Shown: positions 1 through 6,986 of the stretch, piece by piece
Layout: each line of letters begins with the position of its first letter
Numbering within the stretch: the stretch's first letter is position 1
From: Thermoleophilaceae bacterium
GTDB lineage: Bacteria; Actinomycetota; Thermoleophilia; Solirubrobacterales; Thermoleophilaceae
Reading direction: 5' to 3'
Assembly: GCA_013812065.1 (NCBI GenBank)
Contig: JACCUC010000097.1
Coordinates: 1 to 11,550 of the forward strand
DNA: 11,550 nucleotides
Translations under genes and position numbers: made by a program
The notes under the pieces: model-generated
Seen by the model: only the letters and a program-made list of their open reading frames with translations
The model's database searches: none
What the model was told of the DNA's origin: nothing

Positions 1-2
1 CA

Positions 3-995
3 CCCGGCGCTGGCGCCGCCCCTGCGGGCGCGGGCGCTGCTGCGGGCGCGCCCGGCGCGTTCGGAGCCGCCGCTACTCCACGTTCCGGCCGGCGCGACAC
101 CGTCGGCGACGTAGGAGAGGTGGTGCGCCAGAAGGCTGCAGGCACCCTTTCCCGCGTCGACTCCGAGCCGGCCGTCCGCGTCTCCGCGCGCATCCTCGGC
201 GAGGACGTCAACGCCATCAACCAGGACATACAAGCCGATGTCGACAACCTCGACCTCGCGAACGCCCGCGTCGAGATCGGCGGCGATCAGGAGTTCATCA
301 ACCAGATGTTCACCGACCTCGGCACCGCCATCCTCGCCGCGATCGTGCTCGTCTTCCTCGTGCTGGTGGTCTTCTTCGGCTCGACGAGCCAGCCCGTGAC
401 CATCCTCGCCCCGGTGCTGTTCTCGACCATCGGCAGCCTGCTCGCCCTCCTCGTCACCGACGCGGCGCTCGGCCTGCCCGCGATGATCGGCCAGCTCCTG
501 CTGATCGGGATCGTGGTCGCCAACTCGATCCTGCTCGTCGACACCGCGCTGCGTCAGCGCCGCCTCGGCGTCGGCCGCAACGAGGCACTCGTCAGCGCCG
601 CCCGGCTGCGTGTGCGGCCGGTGCTCATGACCGCTCTGGCCACCATCGTCGCGCTCCTACCGCTGGCGGCCGGACTCTCGGGCGAGGGCGGGATCATCTC
701 CCGGTCGCTCGGTGCGGTCGTCATCGGCGGCCTGCTCACCGCCACGTTGCTGACCCTGGTCATCGTGCCCGCGGTGTTCTCGACCTTCGACGGATTCGGC
801 AACCTCCTCGGGCGGCTCTTCGGTCGCCGGTCCGAGCCCGGACTCGCCGACGCTCCAACGAAGACTTCGCTGGACGGCTCGGATGGACTTGAGCCGGCCC
901 GTCCGCGCGATCCGGTCGCGTCACCCCCGCCCGGCGAGGGCGACGGAAGCGGAGACGGCGGCGGACTCCTGGCAAGACCGCGCGAGCGCTCGTAG
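3..995 (+). CDS. RND-family efflux permease (HAE1/AcrB-like), C-terminal part, 5' end outside window
   Basis: Inner-membrane proton-driven exporter of the RND superfamily; substrate unknown. The frame is open from the window edge, so the GTG at 120 is internal and the gene is truncated on the left. About 39 residues upstream of that GTG are a Gly/Ala/Pro-rich low-complexity stretch, followed by the last part of the extracytoplasmic porter domain (SRVDSEPAVRVSA, EIGGDQEF). Five hydrophobic segments follow, matching TM8 to TM12 of AcrB-type permeases: around AILAAIVLVFLVLVV, PVTILAPVLFSTIGSLL, IGQLLLIGIVVANSILLV, PVLMTALATIVALLPLA and AVVIGGLLTATLLTLVIVPAVF. After the last segment there is a tail of about 70 residues, Pro/Gly/Asp-rich and probably disordered and cytoplasmic. 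In the TM10 motif the lysine used by AcrB (KNAI) is replaced by Ala (ANSI). The gene is convergent with the sdh operon. The family assignment is secure; the transported compound cannot be told. Confidence 0.9.
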   Translation, partial: PGAGAAPAGAGAAAGAPGAFGAAATPRSGRRDTVGDVGEVVRQKAAGTLSRVDSEPAVRVSARILGEDVNAINQDIQADVDNLDLANARVEIGGDQEFINQMFTDLGTAILAAIVLVFLVLVVFFGSTSQPVTILAPVLFSTIGSLLALLVTDAALGLPAMIGQLLLIGIVVANSILLVDTALRQRRLGVGRNEALVSAARLRVRPVLMTALATIVALLPLAAGLSGEGGIISRSLGAVVIGGLLTATLLTLVIVPAVFSTFDGFGNLLGRLFGRRSEPGLADAPTKTSLDGSDGLEPARPRDPVASPPPGEGDGSGDGGGLLARPRERS

Positions 996-1037
996 CCCGA
1001 GGGGGCAAACGGCTCCCCGGCCCCAGAGGGACGACCG

Positions 1038-1937
1038 CTAGGCCGCCGCGAGCTCCCTCACCTTGCGCTGCACCTCGCGCGTCTTGACGACGTGCTTGTC
1101 CATCCCGAGCTCCCTGGGCTCGAGCCCGAGCGCGAGCCCCAGCAGCTGCGGCAGGTGGAGCACCGGGATCCCCAGCTCACGCTCGACGTACTTCTCGGCG
1201 TCGGGCTGCTGGAGATCGAGGTTGAGGTGGCAGAGCGGGCAGGGGGTGGCGAGGCAGTCGGCGCCCGCGTCGATGGCGTCGGCGAGGTGGCGACCCGCCT
1301 GGCGTAGCGAGGTCGCGCGGGCCATGGTGATCACCGGAAAGCCGCAGCACTTGTGCGAGCCCGCGTAGTCGACCGCCGTGCCGCCGAGGGCCTCGATCAC
1401 CCAATCGAGGTAGAAGTCGCGCTGCGGGAACTCGTCGTAGCCGAGCCGGCCGGTCGGGCGGACGATGTAGCAGCCGTAGAAGGGCGCGACCCGCAGGCCC
1501 TCGAGCGGTCGCACGACCCGCTCGCGGAGGGCGTCGAGGCCGATGTCCTCGACGAGCAGCCAGAGCAGGTTCTTGTTGGTCCACTCGCGACCGGCGCGCT
1601 CGTAGTGCAGCCCCTCCGGCTCGAGGTGCGAGTTGATCATCGCCCGGTAGTCAGGGTCGGCGTCGAGGCGCTGCTGGCACTCCGACTGCGCGCCCTGGCA
1701 GGTCGAGCAGATGTTCATCATCTGGACGCCGGTCTGCTGAGCCATGGCGAACGTGCGCGCATTCAGGGTGTCGACGAGCTCCTGGTTGTGCTCGGCGATC
1801 ACCCCGGCGCCGCAGCAGCTCGCGCGGTCGAGCTCGATCAGCTCCAGGTCGAGCTTGGGGGCGACCGCGGCCATCGAGCCGTGGAGCTCGGGGGTGAAGC
1901 CGCGCGAGACGCAACCCGGCCAGTAGGCGACCTTCAC
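1038..1937 (-). CDS. sdhE: SdhE/HdrB-like protein with two CCG domains, third subunit of an E-type succinate dehydrogenase/fumarate reductase
   Basis: Predicted 299-aa iron-sulfur/thiol-redox subunit passing electrons between SdhB and an acceptor (menaquinone, or possibly a thiol). Two cysteine-rich CCG motifs are present. The first has C9, C41-C42 and C77-x2-C80. The second has C156, C197-C198 and C233-x2-C236. This is the arrangement of heterodisulfide reductase subunit B and of archaeal SdhE/MfrE-type subunits. There is no signal peptide and no clear transmembrane helix. I chose the GTG at 1937 because the first CCG cysteine lies just inside (KVAYWPGC), because the GTG overlaps the sdhB stop as GTGA, and because AAGGAG lies 10 nt upstream. 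The longer frame reaching 2459 is an Arg-rich shadow of sdhB. Caution: the symbol sdhE is also used for the unrelated SDH flavinylation factor. It could instead belong to a thiol:fumarate reductase. The family assignment is firm; the acceptor is inferred. Confidence 0.88.
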   Translation of the reverse strand: MKVAYWPGCVSRGFTPELHGSMAAVAPKLDLELIELDRASCCGAGVIAEHNQELVDTLNARTFAMAQQTGVQMMNICSTCQGAQSECQQRLDADPDYRAMINSHLEPEGLHYERAGREWTNKNLLWLLVEDIGLDALRERVVRPLEGLRVAPFYGCYIVRPTGRLGYDEFPQRDFYLDWVIEALGGTAVDYAGSHKCCGFPVITMARATSLRQAGRHLADAIDAGADCLATPCPLCHLNLDLQQPDAEKYVERELGIPVLHLPQLLGLALGLEPRELGMDKHVVKTREVQRKVRELAAA

Positions 1938-3103
1938 TGGACGCCCGCTCCTTCCTCTTCGGTCGAGCGGGCGCCGGTGTCGACGTCGGCCGCGTCGCCC
2001 ATCGCCGGCTCGTCGGCGCCCGCGTCCGGCCCCATCTGCGCGTTCTCGGCCTCGTCCCCGACGATGTAAAGGTTGAGCTCGATCCGCTCGCCGCGGGACT
2101 CGACCTCGTGGTAGATCCGCCGTACCTGGTCCTGGTCGGGCAGCTTCTTGTGCCAGATCGCCTTGACCGGCGATACCTTGCCCGAGCGCAGGCCGTTGAG
2201 GACCGTGGGAAGGCCCTCGGCGAGCTGCTTGAGCGAGTCGGGCCGGACCTGGCTCTTGATCAGAGAGCCGTCGGCGTAGGAGCGGGGCACGAGCTGCGAC
2301 TCGTGCAACGTGCCGTACTTCCCGACGATGTCGACGAACGCCTTCCCGTGCCCGTAGCCGTTGTTGGAGTCCTTGATCCCGTAGTCGCCGGTGGCCCGGC
2401 GGCGCAGGCGCATGATCTGGCTCATCGGCGCGACGTCCTTGGGGCAGACCTCGATGCACGCGAAGCAGTGGGTGCAGTCGTAGATGCCGTGGGGGTCCTC
2501 GGCGAGGTCGCGCAGCCGTTCCTCGGTCTGCGAGTCACGCGGGTCGCCGACGAAGCGGTAGGCCTTGGCAAGCGCCGCGGGGCCGATGAACTCGGGGTCG
2601 ACCTCCATGGACAGGCACGCCGACACGCAGGCCCCGCAGTGGATGCACGCCATGGACTGGGTGACGTCGATCATCGCCTCGCCCGGGACGATGTACTCGC
2701 GCTCGGGCGGATCGCCCTCGGGCAGGAGCCACGGGACGACGCGCTGGACCTTCTTCCAGTGCACGGCGTCCATGTCGACGATCAGGTCCTTGAGCACGGG
2801 CATGTTGCCCATCGGCTCGACGACGATCGTCCCATCGGAGGAGCGCAGCTCCTCGCTCGCCTCGCCGAGCTGGGTATTGCAGGCCAGGCGCGACTGGCCG
2901 TTGATCCGGACGCCGCACGAGCCGCAGATCGCGGCCTGGCAGGAGCAGCGAATGCCGAGCGAGTTGTCGGTGTCGGCCTTGAACTTGAGGATCGCGTCGA
3001 GCACCGAGCGCTCGGGCTCGAGCTCGATCGACACGTCCTGCCAGTAGGCCGACTCGCCCGACTCGGGGTCGTAGCGGCGGACCTTGAGGTCGAAGGCGGT
3101 CAT
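1934..3103 (-). CDS. sdhB: Succinate dehydrogenase/fumarate reductase iron-sulfur subunit, C-terminally extended
   Basis: A 389-aa SdhB/FrdB that carries electrons from the flavin of SdhA. The plant-type [2Fe-2S] ligands are C55, C60, C63 and C75. The second cluster motif is C153-x2-C156-x2-C159-x3-C163. The third region is C210-x2-C213-x2-C216-x3-C220-P. Classical SdhB has no cysteine at the C213 position and holds a [3Fe-4S] cluster there, so a second [4Fe-4S] is expected here, as reported for E-type enzymes. The GPAALAKAYRF segment is typical of the family. Usual bacterial SdhB is about 230-260 aa; here residues from about 227 on form an extension of roughly 160 aa ending in an Asp/Glu/Ala-rich tail. 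The ATG at 3103 gives a normal SdhB N-terminus (FDLKVRRYDPE) and sits 13 bp after the sdhA stop. The frame upstream of it is Arg-rich and unlike SdhB. The protein is cytoplasmic-side, with no Tat signal. Confidence 0.93.
   Translation of the reverse strand: MTAFDLKVRRYDPESGESAYWQDVSIELEPERSVLDAILKFKADTDNSLGIRCSCQAAICGSCGVRINGQSRLACNTQLGEASEELRSSDGTIVVEPMGNMPVLKDLIVDMDAVHWKKVQRVVPWLLPEGDPPEREYIVPGEAMIDVTQSMACIHCGACVSACLSMEVDPEFIGPAALAKAYRFVGDPRDSQTEERLRDLAEDPHGIYDCTHCFACIEVCPKDVAPMSQIMRLRRRATGDYGIKDSNNGYGHGKAFVDIVGKYGTLHESQLVPRSYADGSLIKSQVRPDSLKQLAEGLPTVLNGLRSGKVSPVKAIWHKKLPDQDQVRRIYHEVESRGERIELNLYIVGDEAENAQMGPDAGADEPAMGDAADVDTGARSTEEEGAGVQ
1948..1957 (-). promoter_or_regulatory. Ribosome binding site deciding the SdhE-like GTG start
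   Basis: On the minus strand this reads GAGGAAGGAG and lies inside the last codons of sdhB, 10 nt before the GTG at 1937. It is one of the strongest Shine-Dalgarno matches in the window, and it supports the GTG start and translational coupling through the GTGA stop/start overlap. Confidence 0.65.
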
Positions 3104-3116
3104 GGGCGGCGGCAGC

Positions 3117-4808
3117 CTAGTAGGTCCGCGCCTCCGGCTGCCACTGCGTGAGCGTGACCTCCGTGTAGTCGAGCTCGGGCAACTCGCCATCGGACCCGTT
3201 CTGGGTGACGGTGATGTGGCGCAGCCAGTCGTCGTCGTTGCGGTCGGGAAAGTCGGTGCGGTACTGGGCGCCGCGGCTCTCCTTGCGCTCGATCGCCCCC
3301 ATGACGATCGCCTCGGCGTTGTCGAGCATGAAGCCGAGCTCGAGCACGCTCAGCACGTCCTGGTTGAAGATCGTGCCCTTGTCGTCGGTGGCCACTGTCT
3401 TCGACTCCTCCTGGAGGCGCTTGACGACCTCGAGCGCTTCCCTGAGGCCGTCCTCGTCGCGGTATACGGCGACGTTCGTGTCCATGATCCGCCCGAGCTC
3501 GGCGTGGAGCTCAGAGACCCGCCGGCCGGTGCGCTCGCGCCCGACGATCGCCTCGATCGCCGACTCCTCGTGCTCGAGCTGCGCGCGGGAGGCGCTCGGC
3601 ATGACCATGGCCTTGGCCTCGCGAGCGGCGCGGACGCCGGCGCGGCGACCGAAGACGAGCGTGTCGAGGAGCGAGTTGGCGCCGAGCCGGTTGCCGCCGT
3701 GCACGGACACGCAGGCGGTCTCGCCCGCGGCGTAGAGGCCGCTCAGCGGGGTGAGTCCGTCGGTGTCGGTCTTGATCCCGCCCATCACGTAGTGGTTGCC
3801 GGGCTTGATCGGCACAGGCTCGCGGGTGATGTCGACGCCCGCGAAGTCGCGCGCGATCATGACTATCTCGCGCAGGGCCTCGTGGATGCGCTTACGCGGC
3901 ACCTTGGTGATGTCGAGGTGGACGGTGCCGCCGTCGAAGCCCCGGCCCTCCTCGATCTCGGTCTGCTCGGCGCGCGAGACCACGTCACGCGAGGCGAGCT
4001 CCATCTTGCTGGGCGCATACTTCTCCATGAAGCGCTCGCCCTCGGCGTTGTAGAGGTGCGCTCCCTCACCGCGGGCGCCCTCGGTGATGAGCAGGCCGTT
4101 GCCGGCGAGCGTCGTCGGGTGGTACTGGACCATCTCCATGTCCATCAGCGGAGCACCCATGCGGTAGGCGAGCGCGATGCCGTCGCCCGTGCAGACGAGC
4201 GCGTTCGTGGTCGGGTTGTAGATCTGCCCGTTGCCGCCGGTCGCGAGGATCACCTGCTTGGCGTTGAAGAGCTCTATCGCCCCGTCGCGCAGGTTGCGGG
4301 TGATCGCGCCCGCGATGTGACCCGAGTCGTCCTGCACGAGCACGGTCACGAAGAACTCCTCGTAGCGGTGGACTGCCTCGTGCTTCATGAGCTGCTCGTA
4401 GAGCACGTGGAGGATGGCCTGACCGGTGATGTCGGCCACGTAGTAGGTGCGGGCGGCGGAGGCGCCGCCGAACGCGCGCGTGCCGAGCTTGCCCTGCTCG
4501 TTGCGATGGAAGGTCGTGCCGAGGTGCTCGAGATGGAGGATCTCCTCGGGCGCCTCCTTGCACATGATCTCGATCGCGTCCTGGTCGCCGAGGTAGTCCG
4601 AGCCCTTGACCGTGTCGAAGGCATGCGACTCCCACGAGTCCTCGGGGTTGAGCGCGGCGTTGATCCCGCCCTGCGCGGCGTTCGAGTGCGAGCGCACAGG
4701 GTGGACCTTGGAGATGATGCCGACTGTGGCACCACCCTCGGCGGCGGCGAGGGCGGCACGCATCCCGGCGAGGCCGGCTCCGATTACGAGGACGTCGTGG
4801 TGGGGCAT
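3117..4808 (-). CDS. sdhA: Succinate dehydrogenase/fumarate reductase flavoprotein subunit
   Basis: A 563-aa FAD subunit that interconverts succinate and fumarate in the TCA cycle. The N-terminal dinucleotide-binding motif is at residues 8-15 (VIGAGLAG). The FAD-linking histidine is H41 within RSHSNAAQGG. Capping and active-site segments are recognisable: QYHPTTLAGNG, TEGARGEGAHL, GERFMEKYAP, then HYVMGGIKTD, and CVSVHGGNRLGANSLLD near the FAD/substrate site. The C-terminal helical domain ends in the usual DFPDRND and TLTQWQPE region. Length is normal for bacterial SdhA. No twin-arginine signal is present, so the complex should face the cytoplasm, unlike periplasmic MfrA-type fumarate reductases. 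It is the first gene of the sdhA-sdhB-sdhE-like operon. No strong Shine-Dalgarno is visible before the ATG at 4808. Succinate oxidation versus fumarate reduction cannot be decided from sequence; the aerobic-type neighbours icd and mdh favour the TCA role. Confidence 0.95.
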   Translation of the reverse strand: MPHHDVLVIGAGLAGMRAALAAAEGGATVGIISKVHPVRSHSNAAQGGINAALNPEDSWESHAFDTVKGSDYLGDQDAIEIMCKEAPEEILHLEHLGTTFHRNEQGKLGTRAFGGASAARTYYVADITGQAILHVLYEQLMKHEAVHRYEEFFVTVLVQDDSGHIAGAITRNLRDGAIELFNAKQVILATGGNGQIYNPTTNALVCTGDGIALAYRMGAPLMDMEMVQYHPTTLAGNGLLITEGARGEGAHLYNAEGERFMEKYAPSKMELASRDVVSRAEQTEIEEGRGFDGGTVHLDITKVPRKRIHEALREIVMIARDFAGVDITREPVPIKPGNHYVMGGIKTDTDGLTPLSGLYAAGETACVSVHGGNRLGANSLLDTLVFGRRAGVRAAREAKAMVMPSASRAQLEHEESAIEAIVGRERTGRRVSELHAELGRIMDTNVAVYRDEDGLREALEVVKRLQEESKTVATDDKGTIFNQDVLSVLELGFMLDNAEAIVMGAIERKESRGAQYRTDFPDRNDDDWLRHITVTQNGSDGELPELDYTEVTLTQWQPEARTY

Positions 4809-5046
4809 CTTGGCGGGCTAGAGGGATACCGCGCGGTCGGAGGGGAGGATCGCGCCGTGGAGCCCGAGTCTAGGGGACGGCGCCGGGGCTTTCGCAGCTG
4901 AGTGCTGACTCGCACACATGCTTCGCCGAGCCGGTTTCGCAGTCCTCGAACGGGCCCGCCGTCTCGACGGTGGGGTGCCGCCGGGAACGATTACGACCGG
5001 ACGCGCAGTTCCGCAGTTACGACTCCCACGGTCGCCTTGACCGGGC
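4809..5046. other. Intergenic region upstream of sdhA
   Basis: This 238-bp stretch has no convincing gene on either strand; its open frames are Arg/Pro-rich shadows. It should hold the promoter of the sdh operon, but I cannot point to a clear -35/-10 pair. One short inverted repeat is visible at 4959-4970, CCGTC and GACGG with a 2-nt spacer. It could be an operator half-site pair or chance. Confidence 0.4.
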
Positions 5047-5289
5047 CTACTCGGCCGATCGGACGACCGCCCCGGTTGCGCCGCCGTGACGCATGTGGTG
5101 CTTGGCGAGCCCGAGGCCCCAGCCGAGCAGAGGCCAAACGGGCCAGAAGTAACCGGCGCCGGAGATCGCCCAGACGACGATCAGGAGGAGGTTGACCGCG
5201 GCGTAGATCGCGAGCCGGCGCGCCAGGTCGTCTCGGCCTCCGCGGACGGCCCGCGCAGGCTTCGTCGCAACGGCCTCGTCCGGTAATGC
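5047..5289 (-). CDS. Small 2TM-domain membrane protein, reading frame without a standard start codon (possibly frameshifted)
   Basis: The minus-strand frame ending in TAG at 5047-5049 encodes a typical 2TM domain: a basic/acidic lead-in (GGRDDLARRLAIYAAVN), a first hydrophobic helix (LLLIVVWAIS), a GAGYFWPVWPLLGWG turn and second helix, then a His/Lys/Arg segment (KHHMRHGG). The GYFWPxWP signature and spacing are characteristic of 2TM proteins in actinobacteria. The frame is closed upstream by TAA at 5290-5292 and contains no ATG, GTG or TTG before the first helix. The only candidates are a CTG at 5226-5224 or a frameshift from a GTG at 5299 in another frame. The upstream end touches the start of the divergent PadR gene. 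Function unknown; such proteins often sit beside regulators. I am confident that the domain is there, and unsure whether the gene is intact. Confidence 0.55.
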   Translation of the reverse strand, partial: ALPDEAVATKPARAVRGGRDDLARRLAIYAAVNLLLIVVWAISGAGYFWPVWPLLGWGLGLAKHHMRHGGATGAVVRSAE

Positions 5290-5822
5290 TTACCTCCACC
5301 TCCTACATCGTCCTCGGGCTCGTCGAGTGGATCGGCGAGGCCACTCCGTACGACCTCAAGCAGCGCATCGCCGAGACTGTCGGCAACTTCTGGTCAGTGC
5401 CGCACTCGCAGCTCTACGCGGAGCCCGAGCGGCTCGCCGCGAGCGGCCATTTCGTGGAGCGCCGCCAGCAGGGGGGCCGCCGGCGCCGTCTCTTCTCGCT
5501 GACCGACCCCGGCCGCGAAGGGCTGTCGGCGTGGCGGTCACAGCCGGCGGACGATCCGCTCCCCGAGCTCCGGGATCCCGGGCTCCTGCGGCTCTTCTTC
5601 GGCGCCGACCCCCAGGCCATCGCCCGGACGCGGCTCGACGCCCACCGGGAGAAGCTGCGCAGCTACGAGGAGCGCCTGGCCCGCGACTCGGGCGCCGAGC
5701 CGCGCGGGCCTTGGCTCGCCCTCGAGGCGGGGATCGGCCACGAGCGCGAGTGGGTGCGTTTCTGGAGCGAGCTGCTCGCTACTGAGCCGTCCGCAGCGCG
5801 CGTCGCAGGTGCCCGAGCGTGA
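5286..5822 (+). CDS. PadR-family transcriptional repressor
   Basis: A 178-aa DNA-binding repressor. The N-terminal winged helix is at about residues 5-80: YIVLGLVEWIGEATPYDLKQ, then the recognition region NFWSVPHSQLYAEPERL, then a basic wing (RRQQGGRRRRLFSLTDPGREGL). The C-terminal helical dimerisation domain of the PadR C-terminal type is at about residues 90-170 (LRLFFGADPQAIARTRLD, HREKLRSYEERL, EREWVRFWSEL). The ATG at 5286 gives the normal PadR N-terminus. There is no Shine-Dalgarno just upstream, so the mRNA may be leaderless. The gene is divergent from the 2TM frame, a likely target together with itself, and its last 44 bp overlap the 3' end of the M50 protease gene. The ligand is unknown. 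Confidence 0.9.
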   Translation: MLTSTSYIVLGLVEWIGEATPYDLKQRIAETVGNFWSVPHSQLYAEPERLAASGHFVERRQQGGRRRRLFSLTDPGREGLSAWRSQPADDPLPELRDPGLLRLFFGADPQAIARTRLDAHREKLRSYEERLARDSGAEPRGPWLALEAGIGHEREWVRFWSELLATEPSAARVAGARA

Positions 5823-6954
5823 GCACGCCTTGCAGCACGCCCTCGGAGTCGACAGCCATCACCGCCCCGAGCCGTCGCAGCGCCTCCGAGCCGAGCAGCG
5901 CCTCGAGCGGATCGTCGGTGCGGACGCGGAACGTCTCGCCCGAGCCCTGGCGCACGAGGTCTCCGGCGCTTCGCCCCCGCCGCTCGGCCTCGGGCACGCC
6001 CTCGACGTCCTCGCGGGCCAGGAGGCCCAGGTAGTGCCCGGTCCCGTCGACGACCGGGAACCACGGCCAGCCGTAGCGCAGGAAGAGCTCGTCGTGGGTG
6101 CGGTCCAGTGACGTCTCGGCGGCCGCGGCCACGGGCTCTGAGTCCATCACGTCCTTGACCTCGAGCCGCTCGATGCCGGCGGTGAGCTGCGATTGAGTCA
6201 CGGCGGAGCGGGCCGCCTGGCCGATGAAGACGCCGACCAGGACGAGCCACACGCCGGCGACGAGGTCGACCTCGACGGCGAGGAAGATGCCGAGCCCGAT
6301 GAGCAGGAACGAGAAGGCGCGGCCGAGACCGGCGGCGATACGGGTGGCCCGCGCCCGATCGCCCGTCAGCTTCCAGGCGACGGCCCGCGCGATGCGCCCC
6401 CCGTCGAGCGGCAGCCCGGGCAGCAGGTTGAAGACCAGGAGTAGGGCGTTGATCTGGGCGAGGTAGCCGAGCACCACGGCACTGGCCCCGGTTGAGTCGA
6501 TGGCCTCGGGCTCGAGCGCGAGGGCGGCGCGGAAACCGTCGGTCCCGGCGAGCGCGACTCCTGCGCCGACGGTCGCCATGACCACGAGCAGCGTCACCAG
6601 CGGGCCGGCCGCGGCGATGCGGAAGTCGACGCCCGCCGAGCGCGCGTCGCTGCGCATGCGCGCGACCCCCCCGAAGAGCCACAGGTCGATTCCGGCGATC
6701 GAGATCCCGTTGCGCCGCGCCACCACGGCATGGCCGAGCTCGTGCACCACGACCGAGGCGAAGAACAGCAGCGCGGTGAGCACGGCCAGGGCGAAGGGGA
6801 GGACGTCGCCCGCGGTCGGTAGGGCGCGGGCCAACGTGCCCGAGAGGATCCAGATGATCAGGAAGAGGACGAGGAACCAGCTCGGGTCGACTCCGACGCG
6901 TACGCCGAGGACGTTGGCGAGCTTGATCGAGCGACCACCGGGCATCGAAACCAT
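5779..6954 (-). CDS. M50 family (site-2 type) membrane metalloprotease with C-terminal CBS domains
   Basis: A 391-aa intramembrane zinc protease of the SpoIVFB-like group with CBS domains. The zinc-binding motif is H71-E-L-G-H75 in a hydrophobic helix. The third ligand is expected to be D184 in NLLPGLPLDGGR. Further hydrophobic helices lie at about residues 24-42, 50-70, 113-136, 157-178 and 208-245. The C-terminal part from about residue 268 carries a CBS pair: VKDVMDSEPV to YLGLLAREDVEG, and RTDDPLEALLGS to GVLQGVLTLGHLRRAL. CBS domains usually bind adenosine nucleotides and may gate activity. The family cleaves membrane-anchored anti-sigma factors or other transmembrane substrates; no such substrate is encoded nearby. 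The start may be the ATG at 6954 or the ATG at 6945 (MPGGRSIKLA), which resembles other family N-termini. Neither has a good Shine-Dalgarno. It is convergent with PadR and divergent from icd. Confidence 0.92.
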   Translation of the reverse strand: MVSMPGGRSIKLANVLGVRVGVDPSWFLVLFLIIWILSGTLARALPTAGDVLPFALAVLTALLFFASVVVHELGHAVVARRNGISIAGIDLWLFGGVARMRSDARSAGVDFRIAAAGPLVTLLVVMATVGAGVALAGTDGFRAALALEPEAIDSTGASAVVLGYLAQINALLLVFNLLPGLPLDGGRIARAVAWKLTGDRARATRIAAGLGRAFSFLLIGLGIFLAVEVDLVAGVWLVLVGVFIGQAARSAVTQSQLTAGIERLEVKDVMDSEPVAAAAETSLDRTHDELFLRYGWPWFPVVDGTGHYLGLLAREDVEGVPEAERRGRSAGDLVRQGSGETFRVRTDDPLEALLGSEALRRLGAVMAVDSEGVLQGVLTLGHLRRALRTAQ

Positions 6955-6986
6955 CGTCGCAGACGCGCGCGAGCGCGTAGGCGGGC

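Noticed and set aside
1001..1018. GGGG/CCCC inverted repeat between the RND gene and the sdh operon as a bidirectional terminator
   Set aside because: Only four G-C pairs with a 9-nt loop and no T-tract; too weak in this base composition.
1938..2459. N-terminal extension of the SdhE-like frame to 2459
   Set aside because: The extra residues are Arg/Ala/Gly-rich, out of frame with and fully inside sdhB, while the GTG at 1937 has a ribosome site and the right N-terminus.
2108..3151. A 347-codon plus-strand frame antisense to sdhB
   Set aside because: Composition is that of a shadow frame and it overlaps a gene with clear Fe-S motifs.
3084..4901. A 605-codon open frame on the plus strand, antisense to sdhA
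   Set aside because: It is a GC-codon shadow of sdhA: Val/Asp/His/Arg-rich, no domain, no ribosome site, and sdhA on the other strand is certain.
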